Of a stretch of 64,000 nucleotides of DNA, positions 50,397 through 59,261 are shown one piece after another (position 1 is the first letter of the stretch; every line of letters begins with the position of its first letter). The notes under the pieces are model-generated. The model made no database searches. It was not told the DNA's origin and saw only the letters and a list, made by a program, of their open reading frames with translations. The translations under genes were made by a program, and so were the position numbers. The DNA comes from Pseudomonas parasichuanensis (GTDB taxonomy: Bacteria > Pseudomonadota > Gammaproteobacteria > Pseudomonadales > Pseudomonadaceae): NCBI RefSeq assembly GCF_021601385.1, contig NZ_BQHO01000023.1:1-64000 (forward strand). The letters run 5' to 3'.

Positions 50397-51806
50397 ATGA
50401 ACAATACCCATGACCAGGCCATGCACTTTGTTTATCAACAAGTGTTGCAACGTATCTTCGAGCATCTGAACCAGGCGCAGCGCGCTTCGATTCAGCTGTT
50501 GATGCAGCGATTGTTGGTGATTGGGGGTGGCCATACACAGATCGCTGGCCTGCGTCTGGTGCTGTTGCACGGGGGCGACCAGCGCAGCGCCCATATACTG
50601 GCCTACCTGCGCGCGGCGCAATTGAGCATCGCCATTCGCCATCACGCGACCTTTCGCCTGCGTGTAGTCGTTGCCAGGTTGCCCGGGTTGGACCGCGCGA
50701 CGCTGGCCAGCCATGAGCGCTGCTTCAGTGCCTTGTTCCTCCATGACGACCCGCGGGTCGAGCTGCTGCTAAGTGACGGCCAGCGCCTGGCGCCTTTTGT
50801 TGCCAGCGAATTCAATGGAGTCGGGCAGTTAGGCGAGGCCGGCAAGACCTGGCTGCTGTACGGTCATCTGTGTAGTGGGCAGCCCGATGCTTTGCTCGGC
50901 GGCCAGTCCTACCTGGGGCTGGCAGAGGGGTTGAGCCAGACACTGGCCGATGCGGACCTTGAAGGTGGCGTCGATGCCCTGGTCACGGTGGTGCCGGCCA
51001 GGCAGCGCCGTCGCCTGTTGGGCTGGGCCCGGCGCTGCCTGGGCATGGCCCGCGATGCTGCGCCACCGGTCTTGCCGCAGTGTGCACGTGCGCTGGCGCA
51101 GCAACTGGCACAACTGCGCTACAGGCTGGCCGACCCTGTGCAGCCCGGCGAAGCGGCACCGCTATCCCAGGCTGCGCGCCCCCTGCGTGTGGTCGCGGTT
51201 GACGACCTGCTGCAGCTGGACGATGGCGCTTCGCTCGAACGCATGCTGGGCCGCCGGGAGGTGCTGGCGTGTCAGCTGCAGGGGCCGGCGGGGCTGTTTG
51301 ATCCGCTGGCGCTGGCGCATCTGCACGGGCTGCGTGGGCAGTATGTAAGCCTGCTTGGCTATCGCGAGGGCGTACAAGGTTTGTTGCACAGGCTCGGTCA
51401 GAGCCAGATGGCCTGGACAGAGGAATACGCCTCGCAGGCCCAGGCCAGTTTCGCCCAGGCCTATGGGGTGACCGAAGAGCAACTGGTCTGCCTGCTGCTC
51501 ACGCCGTTCGAGGCGCGGGGGCGCAACCTTGAGCGTTATGTACAGCGTTGTCACCCCCGCATGCGGGTGGCGTTGCCGTACCTGCACCGAGCACTGCAGG
51601 GGCGCCCTTGCCCGGCTGCGGTAAGCCAGTGGCTGGTGGATGTCAGCGGGTTGGAGTTGGCGCAGCTGCGGGCGCTGTACGCCGGTACGTTGCCACCGCA
51701 GGTTTACCTGCAGGCGCAGGTGTTGGCGCGGCGTGACCTGTGGCTGCGGATGCTGCCGCGCCCGATAGAAGAGGTGGCTTACCCGCAGCGCCACCGCCGA
51801 GGATGA
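50397..51806 (+). CDS. Protein of unknown function, 469 aa
   Basis: A soluble, Leu/Gln/Arg-rich protein (MNNTHDQAMHFVYQQVLQRIFEHLNQAQRASIQLLMQRLLVIGG...). It is helical throughout, without signal peptide, TM segment or recognised motif. A repeated-helix texture (ALAQQLAQLRYRL, LAHLHGLRGQYVSLLGYREGVQGLLHRLGQ) would suit a scaffold or regulator. Its N-terminal ~230 residues contain VLLHGGDQRSAHILAYLRAAQLSIAIRHHATFRLRVVVARLPGLD, possibly an alpha/beta unit. I do not recognise the family. The preceding AT-rich region and isolation between a terminator and a convergent operon fit a singly transcribed accessory gene. Confidence 0.75.
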   Translation: MNNTHDQAMHFVYQQVLQRIFEHLNQAQRASIQLLMQRLLVIGGGHTQIAGLRLVLLHGGDQRSAHILAYLRAAQLSIAIRHHATFRLRVVVARLPGLDRATLASHERCFSALFLHDDPRVELLLSDGQRLAPFVASEFNGVGQLGEAGKTWLLYGHLCSGQPDALLGGQSYLGLAEGLSQTLADADLEGGVDALVTVVPARQRRRLLGWARRCLGMARDAAPPVLPQCARALAQQLAQLRYRLADPVQPGEAAPLSQAARPLRVVAVDDLLQLDDGASLERMLGRREVLACQLQGPAGLFDPLALAHLHGLRGQYVSLLGYREGVQGLLHRLGQSQMAWTEEYASQAQASFAQAYGVTEEQLVCLLLTPFEARGRNLERYVQRCHPRMRVALPYLHRALQGRPCPAAVSQWLVDVSGLELAQLRALYAGTLPPQVYLQAQVLARRDLWLRMLPRPIEEVAYPQRHRRG

Positions 51807-51815
51807 CGCCGATGT

Positions 51816-52610
51816 TCATGGCCTGGGCAAGAGTTTGTGCGGCATGAATTGGTGAGCCGTCGAGAACAGCCGATTGAAGGTCAGTAGCACCGCGCATACG
51901 GTCCCCAACGCTGATGCCGCGGCGATCAGGAACATGATCACGATCTGGTAGCGCACGGCCTCCGCAGGGCTTTGCCCGGCGAGGATCTGGCCGGTCATCA
52001 TGCCCGGGAGGCTGACGATGCCAACCACGGTCATCTGGTTCAGGGTGGGCATCATGCCGGCCTTTACCGCTTGGGCGGCGGCGGCCCGTGCGGCCTCCCA
52101 GCGGGTGCCGCCCAGGGCCAGGATCATCTCGACCACGGCGCGGTTGGTACTGAGCTCACGGGTCATGCGGTCAATGCCCAGGGACACCGCTGTCAGGGTG
52201 TTGCCGAGGATCATGCCGAGGATCGGAATGGCGTACTGGGGCTCGTACCAGGGGCGGATCCGCAGCACCACGAACAGGCCGACGGCCGTGACCAGCCAGG
52301 AGCTCAGCCAGACGGACACGACGCTGTCGGTGAGCAGGCCCTGATGGCGGTGCCCGCCACGCCCTGCGGCCGCATGCCCTGCCACCAGGGTCATGGCCAG
52401 CACCAAGGGCAGCACCACATACCATTGGGCAAAGCGGAACACCCAGCCCAGCACGTAGCCAATGGCCAGCAGCTGCACCACGGTGCGCACGGCAGCCAGA
52501 AGCAATTGACGCTCCAACTGCAGCTTCAACAGCAGCGACAGCACGCCGTTGATCAGTATCAGCGTCGAGGCGATGGCCAGGTCGGCATAGGACAGGCTCT
52601 GGTAGTTCAT
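51816..52610 (-). CDS. fetB: FetB-like ABC permease (UPF0014)
   Basis: A 264-aa membrane protein of the UPF0014/FetB family. It starts with hydrophobic segments (DLAIASTLILINGVLSLLLKL). The family block ILGMILGNTLTAVSLGIDRMTRELSTNRAVVEMILALGGTRWEAARAAAAQAVKAGMMPTLNQMTVVGIVSLPGMMTGQILAG follows. In E. coli FetAB exports iron and protects against peroxide stress. Its ATG overlaps the stop of the ATPase gene (ATGA at 52607-52610). Confidence 0.85.
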   Translation of the reverse strand: MNYQSLSYADLAIASTLILINGVLSLLLKLQLERQLLLAAVRTVVQLLAIGYVLGWVFRFAQWYVVLPLVLAMTLVAGHAAAGRGGHRHQGLLTDSVVSVWLSSWLVTAVGLFVVLRIRPWYEPQYAIPILGMILGNTLTAVSLGIDRMTRELSTNRAVVEMILALGGTRWEAARAAAAQAVKAGMMPTLNQMTVVGIVSLPGMMTGQILAGQSPAEAVRYQIVIMFLIAAASALGTVCAVLLTFNRLFSTAHQFMPHKLLPRP

Positions 52611-53332
52611 GTGCGGTACCCGGCAAGCAGGGTGCCTTGTTGCATCGTCAGCTGGCGGCTACTCATCCTTTGTGCCTGCGCGTGATCGTGTGAAACCCAG
52701 ATGTAGGCGCGGGCCTGGCTCTGGGCATTGAACCAGTTCATCACCAACGCCTCCACGGCGGCTGCCGAGTGCGGGTCGAGAGCGGACGTGGGCTCATCGA
52801 ACAGGATGACCTGCGGTTGCATCAGCAGCACGCGAATCAAGGCAACGATTTGCGCTTCTCCGCCTGACAGTTCAATGGCCGGTTTGTCGATGAAGCCTTG
52901 CGGCTTGCCGGCCAGGCTCAAAAGCTCATTCGCCGCTTCAAGGTCGAAGGTGCGCGGGCGCAGGGCTTTCAAGTTAAACGGCAACTGCAGGTTATCCCTG
53001 ACGCTACCGTCTACGAGCGCCGCACGTTGGCCCAGGTAGCACACGCATGAGCGGTAGCGCGTCATGGTTTGGGCCGTGACGGGGCTGCCCCTCCAGATGA
53101 TTTCACCGCTGCTGGGCGCGTCGAGCAGCGCCAGCAAACGCAGGAATACACTTTTGCCGGCGCCGGAGTTGCCGCTGAGCGCCACGCGCTCACCGGCGAA
53201 CAGGCTGAAGTCGGCAGGTGCAAGCAAGGCCGCCTGCCCAGTGGCATTCGTTCGCCCCAGTTGCCTGGCTTCGACCAGCGCCGGCGTGTGCTCGGAGGGG
53301 GAAGGGCGTGATGACACAGGGCGTTCTCGCAC
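52607..53332 (-). CDS. fetA: FetA-like ABC ATP-binding protein
   Basis: A 241-aa ATPase. Walker A is SGNSGAGKSVFLR, the Q-loop region is CYLGQRAALVDGSVRDNL, the signature is IELSGGEAQIVALIRVLL (LSGGE), Walker B is VILFDEPTSALDP and the H-loop is IWVSHDHAQ. It pairs with the UPF0014 permease, with which it overlaps. The start is GTG 53332 or GTG 53317, neither with a good RBS, so the N-terminus is uncertain. Iron export is the known role of the E. coli pair and is inferred here. Confidence 0.82.
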   Translation of the reverse strand: MRERPVSSRPSPSEHTPALVEARQLGRTNATGQAALLAPADFSLFAGERVALSGNSGAGKSVFLRLLALLDAPSSGEIIWRGSPVTAQTMTRYRSCVCYLGQRAALVDGSVRDNLQLPFNLKALRPRTFDLEAANELLSLAGKPQGFIDKPAIELSGGEAQIVALIRVLLMQPQVILFDEPTSALDPHSAAAVEALVMNWFNAQSQARAYIWVSHDHAQAQRMSSRQLTMQQGTLLAGYRT

Positions 53333-53461
53333 GAGTTGGGTGTGCGAGGCAGTGTGTCAGAGCCCGCCATCGACAACCAGCGCCGGTACTCAGGCCCACC
53401 TAAGTTTTCATCCGTAAGGTCCCTCCCTGAAATCACAACCGGATCCGAGGAGGGAGCCGCG

Positions 53462-54226
53462 ATGAACGCACCGAGCTCAGGTTGGCTCAACAAAGTCCCG
53501 GAAGTGACGCTGTCCTTCTGGATCATCAAGATCATGTCCACCACCGTTGGCGAAACCTTCGCCGACTTTCTCGCCGTCGATGTCGGCTGGGGGCTGGGCA
53601 TTACCAGTGTGGTGATGGCCCTGCTGTTGACCGCCGCGCTGGCCCTGCAACTGCGCAAGCGTGAGTACGAGCCCTGGATCTACTGGCTGAGCGTGGTGCT
53701 GGTGAGCATCCTCGGCACCCAGATCACCGACATCCTGACCGATGTACTGGACGTCAGCCTCTACACCAGCACGGCGGTGTTCTCGCTGTTGCTGGTGTGC
53801 AACTTCGCGGTTTGGTACGCAATGGAGCGCAACCTTTCCATTCGCGAGATCGTCACCCCGCGCCGCGAGTTGTTCTACTGGACAACGGTGCTGTGCACCT
53901 TCGCCCTGGGCACGGCCGGTGGTGACCTGGCCACCGAGGCCCTGGGCCTTGGCTTCGGTATCGGCACGCTGATTTTCGGTGCCTTGATCGGCGTATGCCT
54001 GCTGGCCTGGCGCATGGGGGCCAACACCGTGCTGGTGTTCTGGATCACCTACATCCTGACCCGTCCGCTGGGCGCATCCTTGGGCGACCTGTTGACCCAG
54101 TCCCGCGAATACGGCGGCCTCGGCATGGGCGCCACCTGGACCAGTGCGATGTTCCTCTGCGTGATTTTCATCCTGGTCGGCGTTGCCCAGCTCGGCGCCA
54201 TCCAGTCCAAACGACTTGCTCCCTAG
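53462..54226 (+). CDS. COG4705 polytopic membrane protein
   Basis: A 254-aa inner-membrane protein with about seven to eight TM helices. It starts MNAPSSGWLNKVPEVTLSFWIIKIMSTTVGETFADFLAVDVGWGLGITSVVMALLL. Two similar halves are suggested by repeats of the K-STTVGETFADFL / GTAGGDLATEALGLGFG / PLGASLGDLL type (acidic residue after a Gly/Thr turn in a helix), as in COG4705. The function is unknown. A GGAGGGAGCCGCG RBS precedes ATG 53462. It is followed 15 bp later by a lipoprotein gene and then a two-component system. Confidence 0.83.
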   Translation: MNAPSSGWLNKVPEVTLSFWIIKIMSTTVGETFADFLAVDVGWGLGITSVVMALLLTAALALQLRKREYEPWIYWLSVVLVSILGTQITDILTDVLDVSLYTSTAVFSLLLVCNFAVWYAMERNLSIREIVTPRRELFYWTTVLCTFALGTAGGDLATEALGLGFGIGTLIFGALIGVCLLAWRMGANTVLVFWITYILTRPLGASLGDLLTQSREYGGLGMGATWTSAMFLCVIFILVGVAQLGAIQSKRLAP

Positions 54227-54241
54227 AAACGAGGTATTCCC

Positions 54242-54664
54242 ATGATCTGCAAACGCATGCTGTCCACCACCCTGGCCATCGCCTGCCTGGCCACGGTACT
54301 GGGTGCCACCCAGGGCTGCTCCAAGGCCGATGATCCGCAACAGGCCAGCGCCGGGGTACATGCGCCCAGCAAGTTGGGCGACCTGAGCGTGTTCCGTGGC
54401 ATCGCCCAGGATGTCGCAGCCAAGGTCGACGCCCAGGACCTGCCCGGCGCCAAGGCGCGGATCAAGGACCTGGAGAAAGCCTGGGACGATGCCGAGGCCG
54501 GTATCAAGCCCCGCGCCGCCAGTGACTGGCACTTGCTGGACAAGGCCATCGACCGCTCGCTCGACGCCTTGCGTGCCGGCCAACCGGCCCAGGCCGACTG
54601 CAAGGCCGCGATGCAAGACCTGTTGAAAACCTTCGACAGCCTGCAGGGGCCGCGACAGGGCTGA
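54242..54664 (+). CDS. Small lipoprotein linked to COG4705 gene and two-component system
   Basis: A 140-aa protein. Its signal peptide ends LATVLGATQGC, a lipobox-like site at Cys26. The mature part is helical and contains LSVFRGIAQDVAAKVDAQDLPGAKARIKDLEKAWDDAEAGIKPRAASDWHLLDKAIDRSLDALR, a four-helix-like domain common in small periplasmic proteins downstream of COG4705. The AAACGAGGTATTCCC RBS and 15-bp gap indicate an operon with the membrane protein. Its role is unknown. Confidence 0.78.
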   Translation: MICKRMLSTTLAIACLATVLGATQGCSKADDPQQASAGVHAPSKLGDLSVFRGIAQDVAAKVDAQDLPGAKARIKDLEKAWDDAEAGIKPRAASDWHLLDKAIDRSLDALRAGQPAQADCKAAMQDLLKTFDSLQGPRQG

Positions 54665-54744
54665 TCCAGTGGGGGAGCGCCAGGCTTCCGGTTCGCCACC
54701 GGGACGGCTATCGTTCCCTCACTCGCCTCACCTAGGGAATCGCG

Positions 54745-55410
54745 ATGCGAATATTGTTGGTCGAGGACGACAGCATGATCGCGCAGGCGCTGCATTCGGC
54801 ACTGGAAGCGGCAGGTTACGCCGTTGATTGGGTCGACAACGGCTTGACTGCCGAATCGGCCTTGCGCACGCAAACTTATGATCAGGTCCTGCTCGATCTT
54901 GGGCTGCCGGGGCAGGATGGCCTGCAACTGTTGCAGCACCTGCGCGCCGCGGACAACCCGGTGCCGCTGCTGATCATCACCGCCCGCCCCGGGCTGGATG
55001 ACCGCTTGCGCGGGCTGGACGGCGGTGCCGACGATTTTTTGCAAAAACCCTTCGAGATGGCCGAATTGTTGGCCAGGATGCGCGCGGTCATGCGCCGTAA
55101 AGGCGGGCGCGCCGCCCCGGAGCTGGGCAATGGCACCGTCAGCCTGGACCCCGCCTCAAAATGTGCGCGGGTGCTCGATCAGCCAGCCGTGCAACTGTCC
55201 AACCGCGAATTCACCTTGCTGCAGGCATTGCTGGTCAGGCCTGGGGCGATCCTCTCCCGTGCCGAGCTGGAAGACCGCCTTTACGGCTGGGGCAACGAGG
55301 TCGAGAGCAACGCCGTGGAGTTTCTGATCCACGCCCTGCGGCGCAAGTTGGGCAAGGATGTGATCCGCAATGTCAGGGGGTTGGGATGGATGGTCTCAAA
55401 AGGCGCCTGA
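54745..55410 (+). CDS. OmpR/PmrA-type response regulator
   Basis: A 221-aa protein. The receiver has Asp51 (QVLLDLGLPGQDG) and LLIITARPG. The conserved switch Lys is in FLQKPFE. The winged-helix effector domain is NREFTLLQALLVRPGAILSRAELEDRLYGWGNEVESNAVEFLIHALRRKL. It overlaps the kinase gene by 25 bp. It follows the COG4705/lipoprotein genes, which it may control; the lipid A modification gene eptA lies 2 kb downstream and is another candidate target. Confidence 0.92.
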   Translation: MRILLVEDDSMIAQALHSALEAAGYAVDWVDNGLTAESALRTQTYDQVLLDLGLPGQDGLQLLQHLRAADNPVPLLIITARPGLDDRLRGLDGGADDFLQKPFEMAELLARMRAVMRRKGGRAAPELGNGTVSLDPASKCARVLDQPAVQLSNREFTLLQALLVRPGAILSRAELEDRLYGWGNEVESNAVEFLIHALRRKLGKDVIRNVRGLGWMVSKGA

Positions 55411-56729
55411 GCCATTCGCTGCAACTGCGCCTGTCGCTGGCGCTGTCGGTGGCGATCCTGCTGGTGGCGACCCTGACTGGCATTTTCAGCTACGTCTCGG
55501 CCTACGATGAAGCGTTGGAGTTCCAGGACAACAGCCTGCGCCAGGTGGCGGCGTTGTATCTGCGCCAGGGCATGGGGTTCCACTATGCTGGCAGCCAGCC
55601 AGCTGTGGTGGAGGATGACGAGGAAACCCGTATCGTCATTCAGTACCTGGCTGACGGTAACAGCGCCAGCCACGGCGATGACAGCCGGCTGCCGTTGCCC
55701 ATACCCGTCACGGTGGCCGATGGCCTGTCGACCGTGGCGGTGGGGGACGAGCCCTTTCGTGTGCTGGTAGGCAAGGATGGCGCCGGTGCCCGTTTCGTCG
55801 TGGCCCAGGAAATCGGCAGCCGCAACCGTGATGCGCGGGAAAGCGCCTGGCGCGCGTTGCTGCCGTTCGCCATTCTGTTCCCGGTCCTGTTGCTGGTGGT
55901 TGCCGACCTGATCCGTAAATTGTTCAGGCCTGTTGCGACCCTGGCGGCGATGCTCGACAGCAGGGAAGACCAGGACCTGCGCCCGATCGATGACCAGGCG
56001 TTGGCCAGTGAGATTCGCCCGTTCGTGCAGGCGATCAACCGTCTGCTCGAGCGTGTCGCACGCACGCTGGAAGGGCAGCAGCGCTTCGTCGCCGATGCCG
56101 CCCACGAACTTCGCACGCCGCTGACGGCCCTGTCGCTGCAGGCCGAGGGGCTCGAGGCCGAGCCCATGTCCGTACGTGCCAAGGCCCAGCTGATGCAACT
56201 GCGTCGGGGGATTGGCAGGAGCCGTAAGCTTGTCGAGCAGTTATTGGCGTTGGCGGGCGCCCAGCTTGGTGCGCAACCTGCCGGCAGTGTGTCGCTGCAC
56301 GGGGTATGCCGATTGGTATTGGAGGACCTGATGCCGCTGGCAGAGCTCAAGCACCTGGATATCGGCATAGAAGGCGAGGATGTTCACCTGGCTATCCGCG
56401 AAGTCGAACTGCGCGCGGTGATCAAGAACCTTGTGGAAAATGCCATTCGCCATGCGCCGCCAGGAGGGCATGTCGATGTGCAGATGGTGAGGACCCAAGG
56501 CGGTGTTGAGCTTTGTGTACGCGACGATGGCCCCGGCATATCCCCGCAGGAGTGGGAGCGGGTGTTCGATCCGTTCTATCGCGGTCAGGGCAATCAGGAG
56601 GACGGCTCCGGGTTGGGCTTGTCCATCGTGCGGACCATCGTTCAGCGCACAGGCGGGTCCATCGATGTAGGTTTCGTAGATGTCATCCTGCGCCGTGGCT
56701 GGCAGGTACGTTTGCGCTGGCCTGTGTGA
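55386..56729 (+). CDS. Sensor histidine kinase
   Basis: A 447-aa kinase. TM1 is at residues 15-40 (RLSLALSVAILLVATLTGIFSYV). A sensor domain of about 130 residues, TM2 (LLPFAILFPVLLLVVADLI) and a HAMP-like linker follow. The H-box is VADAAHELRTPLTALSLQAEGLE, the N-box is IKNLVENAIRHAPPGG, and the G-boxes are DDGPGISPQEWERVFDPFYRG and GSGLGLSIVRTIV. ATG 55386 lies within the end of the regulator gene; upstream in-frame codons belong to that gene. It partners the preceding regulator. Confidence 0.92.
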   Translation: MDGLKRRLSHSLQLRLSLALSVAILLVATLTGIFSYVSAYDEALEFQDNSLRQVAALYLRQGMGFHYAGSQPAVVEDDEETRIVIQYLADGNSASHGDDSRLPLPIPVTVADGLSTVAVGDEPFRVLVGKDGAGARFVVAQEIGSRNRDARESAWRALLPFAILFPVLLLVVADLIRKLFRPVATLAAMLDSREDQDLRPIDDQALASEIRPFVQAINRLLERVARTLEGQQRFVADAAHELRTPLTALSLQAEGLEAEPMSVRAKAQLMQLRRGIGRSRKLVEQLLALAGAQLGAQPAGSVSLHGVCRLVLEDLMPLAELKHLDIGIEGEDVHLAIREVELRAVIKNLVENAIRHAPPGGHVDVQMVRTQGGVELCVRDDGPGISPQEWERVFDPFYRGQGNQEDGSGLGLSIVRTIVQRTGGSIDVGFVDVILRRGWQVRLRWPV

Positions 56730-56817
56730 GAAATGTCTGCGCGTTGCTGGCGGATGGCCACTGACCCGCTAGAGTATCGATAGCACTTTCTCAAACCTGG
56801 ACAAGGACTGTCTGCCC

Positions 56818-56943
56818 ATGCTCGCTACTTTCAGCTTTTTACAACCCCCCCCCCCGTGCCAACCGTTCTCGCGGTGCAATGACCGCTTGCGCTGTATTGC
56901 TCATTGCCCCCACCGACCTGCTTGGCAAACGAGCCCGGCATAA
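56818..56943 (+). CDS. Possible phase-variable 41-codon ORF with a C11 tract
   Basis: ATG 56818 follows AAGGACTGTCTGCCC and reads MLATFSFLQ then Pro codons through a run of 11 C (56845-56855). As sequenced the frame ends at 56943 after 41 codons. Losing one C would shift it to a 45-residue frame ending at 56956 whose middle, GAMTACAVLLIAPTDLLGKR, looks more protein-like. It may be a slippage-prone leader, a sequencing error or chance. It is the only candidate in the 298-bp gap 56730-57027. Confidence 0.3.
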   Translation: MLATFSFLQPPPPCQPFSRCNDRLRCIAHCPHRPAWQTSPA

Positions 56944-57027
56944 ATATTCCCACTAGATTTTTTTAACAAGTTTTTCATCTTGGGAACTTTATAACGATGG
57001 CCGTGCGCCCCTAGGGGTATTTGTGTC

Positions 57028-57351
57028 GTGCCTGATTCTATGTTCGGTTACCGCCTTTTGTTTCTGATGCTGTTCATGGCGTCGATCATGACCTGGGTCT
57101 TTCTGTGGCTGGTGGGTTATATCCGCCACCATCCGCTGACACGTGCACACCCTGGTAATCCAGGCATGGTTGCGGCAACCGGTCTGGCTCTGGTGCTGGG
57201 CTGCGCGGTGCTGGACTTTATGCGGCTTGCCGAACGCAACACCTTGTTGTTCGCATTATCCAGCATCGGCCTGGTCATTCCGTGGGGCACGGTGCTGATC
57301 AATAAATGCCATGCACTTATTTGTAGGCAAAAACTTACAACACATCATTAA
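57028..57351 (+). CDS. Small membrane protein upstream of eptA
   Basis: A 107-aa protein with three hydrophobic segments (LLFLMLFMASIMTWVFLWLVGYI, GMVAATGLALVLGCAVLDFM, TLLFALSSIGLVIPWGTVLI) and a basic C-terminus ending in KLTTHH. It is not recognised. GTG 57028 or ATG 57040 could be used; AGGGG lies 11 nt before the GTG. It is 36 bp upstream of eptA and likely co-transcribed. A small accessory of the phosphoethanolamine transferase is possible, but nothing in the sequence proves it. Confidence 0.6.
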   Translation: MPDSMFGYRLLFLMLFMASIMTWVFLWLVGYIRHHPLTRAHPGNPGMVAATGLALVLGCAVLDFMRLAERNTLLFALSSIGLVIPWGTVLINKCHALICRQKLTTHH

Positions 57352-57387
57352 ATCGACAGTGCCAAGCTGTTTTGGAGTAGTGGGTTC

Positions 57388-59085
57388 ATGAACAAGGAAA
57401 GTGTACTTTCCCAGGTTTTGTCGCGGCTAAAAAAGGGTGTAAACCCATTGTTTGCCATTGCCTTGGTCGCACTCTGGATGACCGTGGTGGTCAACGCGGT
57501 GTTCTGGTCCACCGTGTGGCGGGCGATCGATGGCTTCGACAACGGTAATCCGCTGTTTCTGATCAGCCTGCCGCTGTTCGTGTTCGCCTGGCATTTCATC
57601 ATTCTGTGGGCGCTGTGCTGGGGGCGGCTGTTGCGCCCGGTGCTGGCGGTGCTGATCGTTGTCGCCTCGGCGGCCAGCTACTTCATCGCCCGTTACGGCA
57701 TTGTCATCGACGCCTCGATGCTGATGAACATGCTGCAGACGGACACCGCCGAGGCCATGGACCTGCTCAGCCCCGGCCTGGTGTTCTGGCTGCTGGCGAC
57801 CGGTGTCTTGCCGGTGCTGGTGCTCTGGCGTCTGCCGCTGGCCCGGCCGCGCTGGCGCAAGCAGGCCCTCTGGCGCCTGGGCAGCCTGGCGATGGTGCTG
57901 GCCATGGTCGGGGTGATCCTGGCAACCCAGTACCAGTCGTATGCCTCGCTGCTGCGCAACAACCGTGAAGTGCGCCTGATCCTGGTGCCCTCGAATGTGC
58001 TGGGCGCGGTGCACAGCTACGCCAAGCACGCCCTGGACGAGCCCGAAGCCTTCGTTCAGGTGGGCCTTGATGCACATCAGCGTGCCGACGCCGGCGTGGG
58101 CGGGCGCAACAAGCTGCTGGTCGTGGTGGTGGGCGAAACCGCCAGGGCCATGAACTTCTCGCTCAATGGCTATGAGCGGGACACCAACCCTGAACTGGCC
58201 CGTCGCGACGTGCTGAGTTTCACCGATGTCAGCTCCTGCGGCACCGCCACGGCAGTTTCCGTGCCCTGCATGTTCCAGGACCTGGGGCGCAAGGACTGGA
58301 AGAACTCGTACGCAAACCACCGCGAAGGGCTGCTGGACGTGCTGCAGCGTGCAGGCGTTTCCGTGTTGTGGCGCGACAACAACTCCGGCTGCAAAGGGGC
58401 CTGTGATCGCGTGCCGAACGAGGACCTGTCCCATGCCGGCATCGCCCAGGCATGCAACACCAGCGAGTGCTTCGATGAAGTGCTGCTGTCGGGCCTGCAG
58501 GCCTACCTCGATGAGCGCACCGGCAATACCGTGGTCGTGCTGCACATGAAGGGCAGCCATGGCCCGGCCTACTACAAGCGTTACCCGGCGGCCTTCGAAC
58601 GCTTCACGCCGGTGTGCCGCGACAACCAGCTCGACCAGTGCGACGACCAGGCGATCCGCAACGCCTACGACAACACCTTGCTCTACACCGACCATGTGCT
58701 GGGCCAGGTGATCGATGTGCTCAAGCGCAACGCCAACCGCTTCGACAGCGCGATGCTGTACGTGTCCGACCACGGCGAATCGCTGGGGGAGAAGGGCGTT
58801 TACCTGCATGGCCTGCCGTACGCCATGGCGCCCAAGGAGCAGACGCATGTGCCGATGGTGCTGTGGATGTCGCAGCAACTGGCCGCCAGGCGGGGTGTGT
58901 CCATGGGCTGCATGGCGCAGCGCAGCGGGGCTGAATTGTCCCATGACAACCTGTTCCACTCGGTGCTGGGGCTGATGGATGTGCAAACGTCGATCTACCA
59001 GCAGTCGCTGGACATGTTCCAGCCGTGCCAGCCCGGGCAGCTTGCCGGGGAGCTGCCAGCGCTGGGTTCGGTAGCTGAACACTAG
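57388..59085 (+). CDS. eptA: Lipid A phosphoethanolamine transferase (EptA family)
   Basis: A 565-aa inner-membrane enzyme with about five N-terminal TM helices (residues 1-180) and a periplasmic alkaline-phosphatase-fold domain. The nucleophile-region motif is VVVVGETARAMNFSLNGYERDTNPEL; the Thr of GETAR is the phospho-acceptor. Metal and catalytic motifs SSCGTATAVSVPCMFQ, LHMKGSHGPAYYKRYP and YVSDHGESLGEKGVYLHG follow. It transfers phosphoethanolamine from phosphatidylethanolamine to lipid A and lowers polymyxin susceptibility. It may respond to the two-component system at 54745-56729. Confidence 0.92.
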   Translation: MNKESVLSQVLSRLKKGVNPLFAIALVALWMTVVVNAVFWSTVWRAIDGFDNGNPLFLISLPLFVFAWHFIILWALCWGRLLRPVLAVLIVVASAASYFIARYGIVIDASMLMNMLQTDTAEAMDLLSPGLVFWLLATGVLPVLVLWRLPLARPRWRKQALWRLGSLAMVLAMVGVILATQYQSYASLLRNNREVRLILVPSNVLGAVHSYAKHALDEPEAFVQVGLDAHQRADAGVGGRNKLLVVVVGETARAMNFSLNGYERDTNPELARRDVLSFTDVSSCGTATAVSVPCMFQDLGRKDWKNSYANHREGLLDVLQRAGVSVLWRDNNSGCKGACDRVPNEDLSHAGIAQACNTSECFDEVLLSGLQAYLDERTGNTVVVLHMKGSHGPAYYKRYPAAFERFTPVCRDNQLDQCDDQAIRNAYDNTLLYTDHVLGQVIDVLKRNANRFDSAMLYVSDHGESLGEKGVYLHGLPYAMAPKEQTHVPMVLWMSQQLAARRGVSMGCMAQRSGAELSHDNLFHSVLGLMDVQTSIYQQSLDMFQPCQPGQLAGELPALGSVAEH

Positions 59086-59153
59086 GGCGGTTTGCGAACG
59101 GGCGGCAAGGTCATGAAAGCCTTGTCGTCACTGTTCTGAGGGGGGCGCTAAGT

Positions 59154-59210
59154 GTTACCCAGTATATGTAACTAAACATATGTAACTTAATTTGTGACAT
59201 ATAAAGTTAC
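59154..59210. promoter_or_regulatory. Cluster of GTTAC/GTAAC half-sites upstream of the TonB receptor
   Basis: An AT-rich stretch holds GTTAC (59154-59158), two direct copies of ATATGTAACT (59164-59173 and 59178-59187, 14-bp period) and GTTAC again (59206-59210). Such spaced repeats suggest a response-regulator or activator site in addition to Fur. Confidence 0.5.
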
Positions 59211-59261
59211 TTGGCGTAAATTTTGTAAATGAACTTTGTTCAATAATGCATCGCAAATAGG

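Noticed and set aside
57427-59082. 551-codon minus-strand frame
   Set aside because: Exact shadow of eptA.
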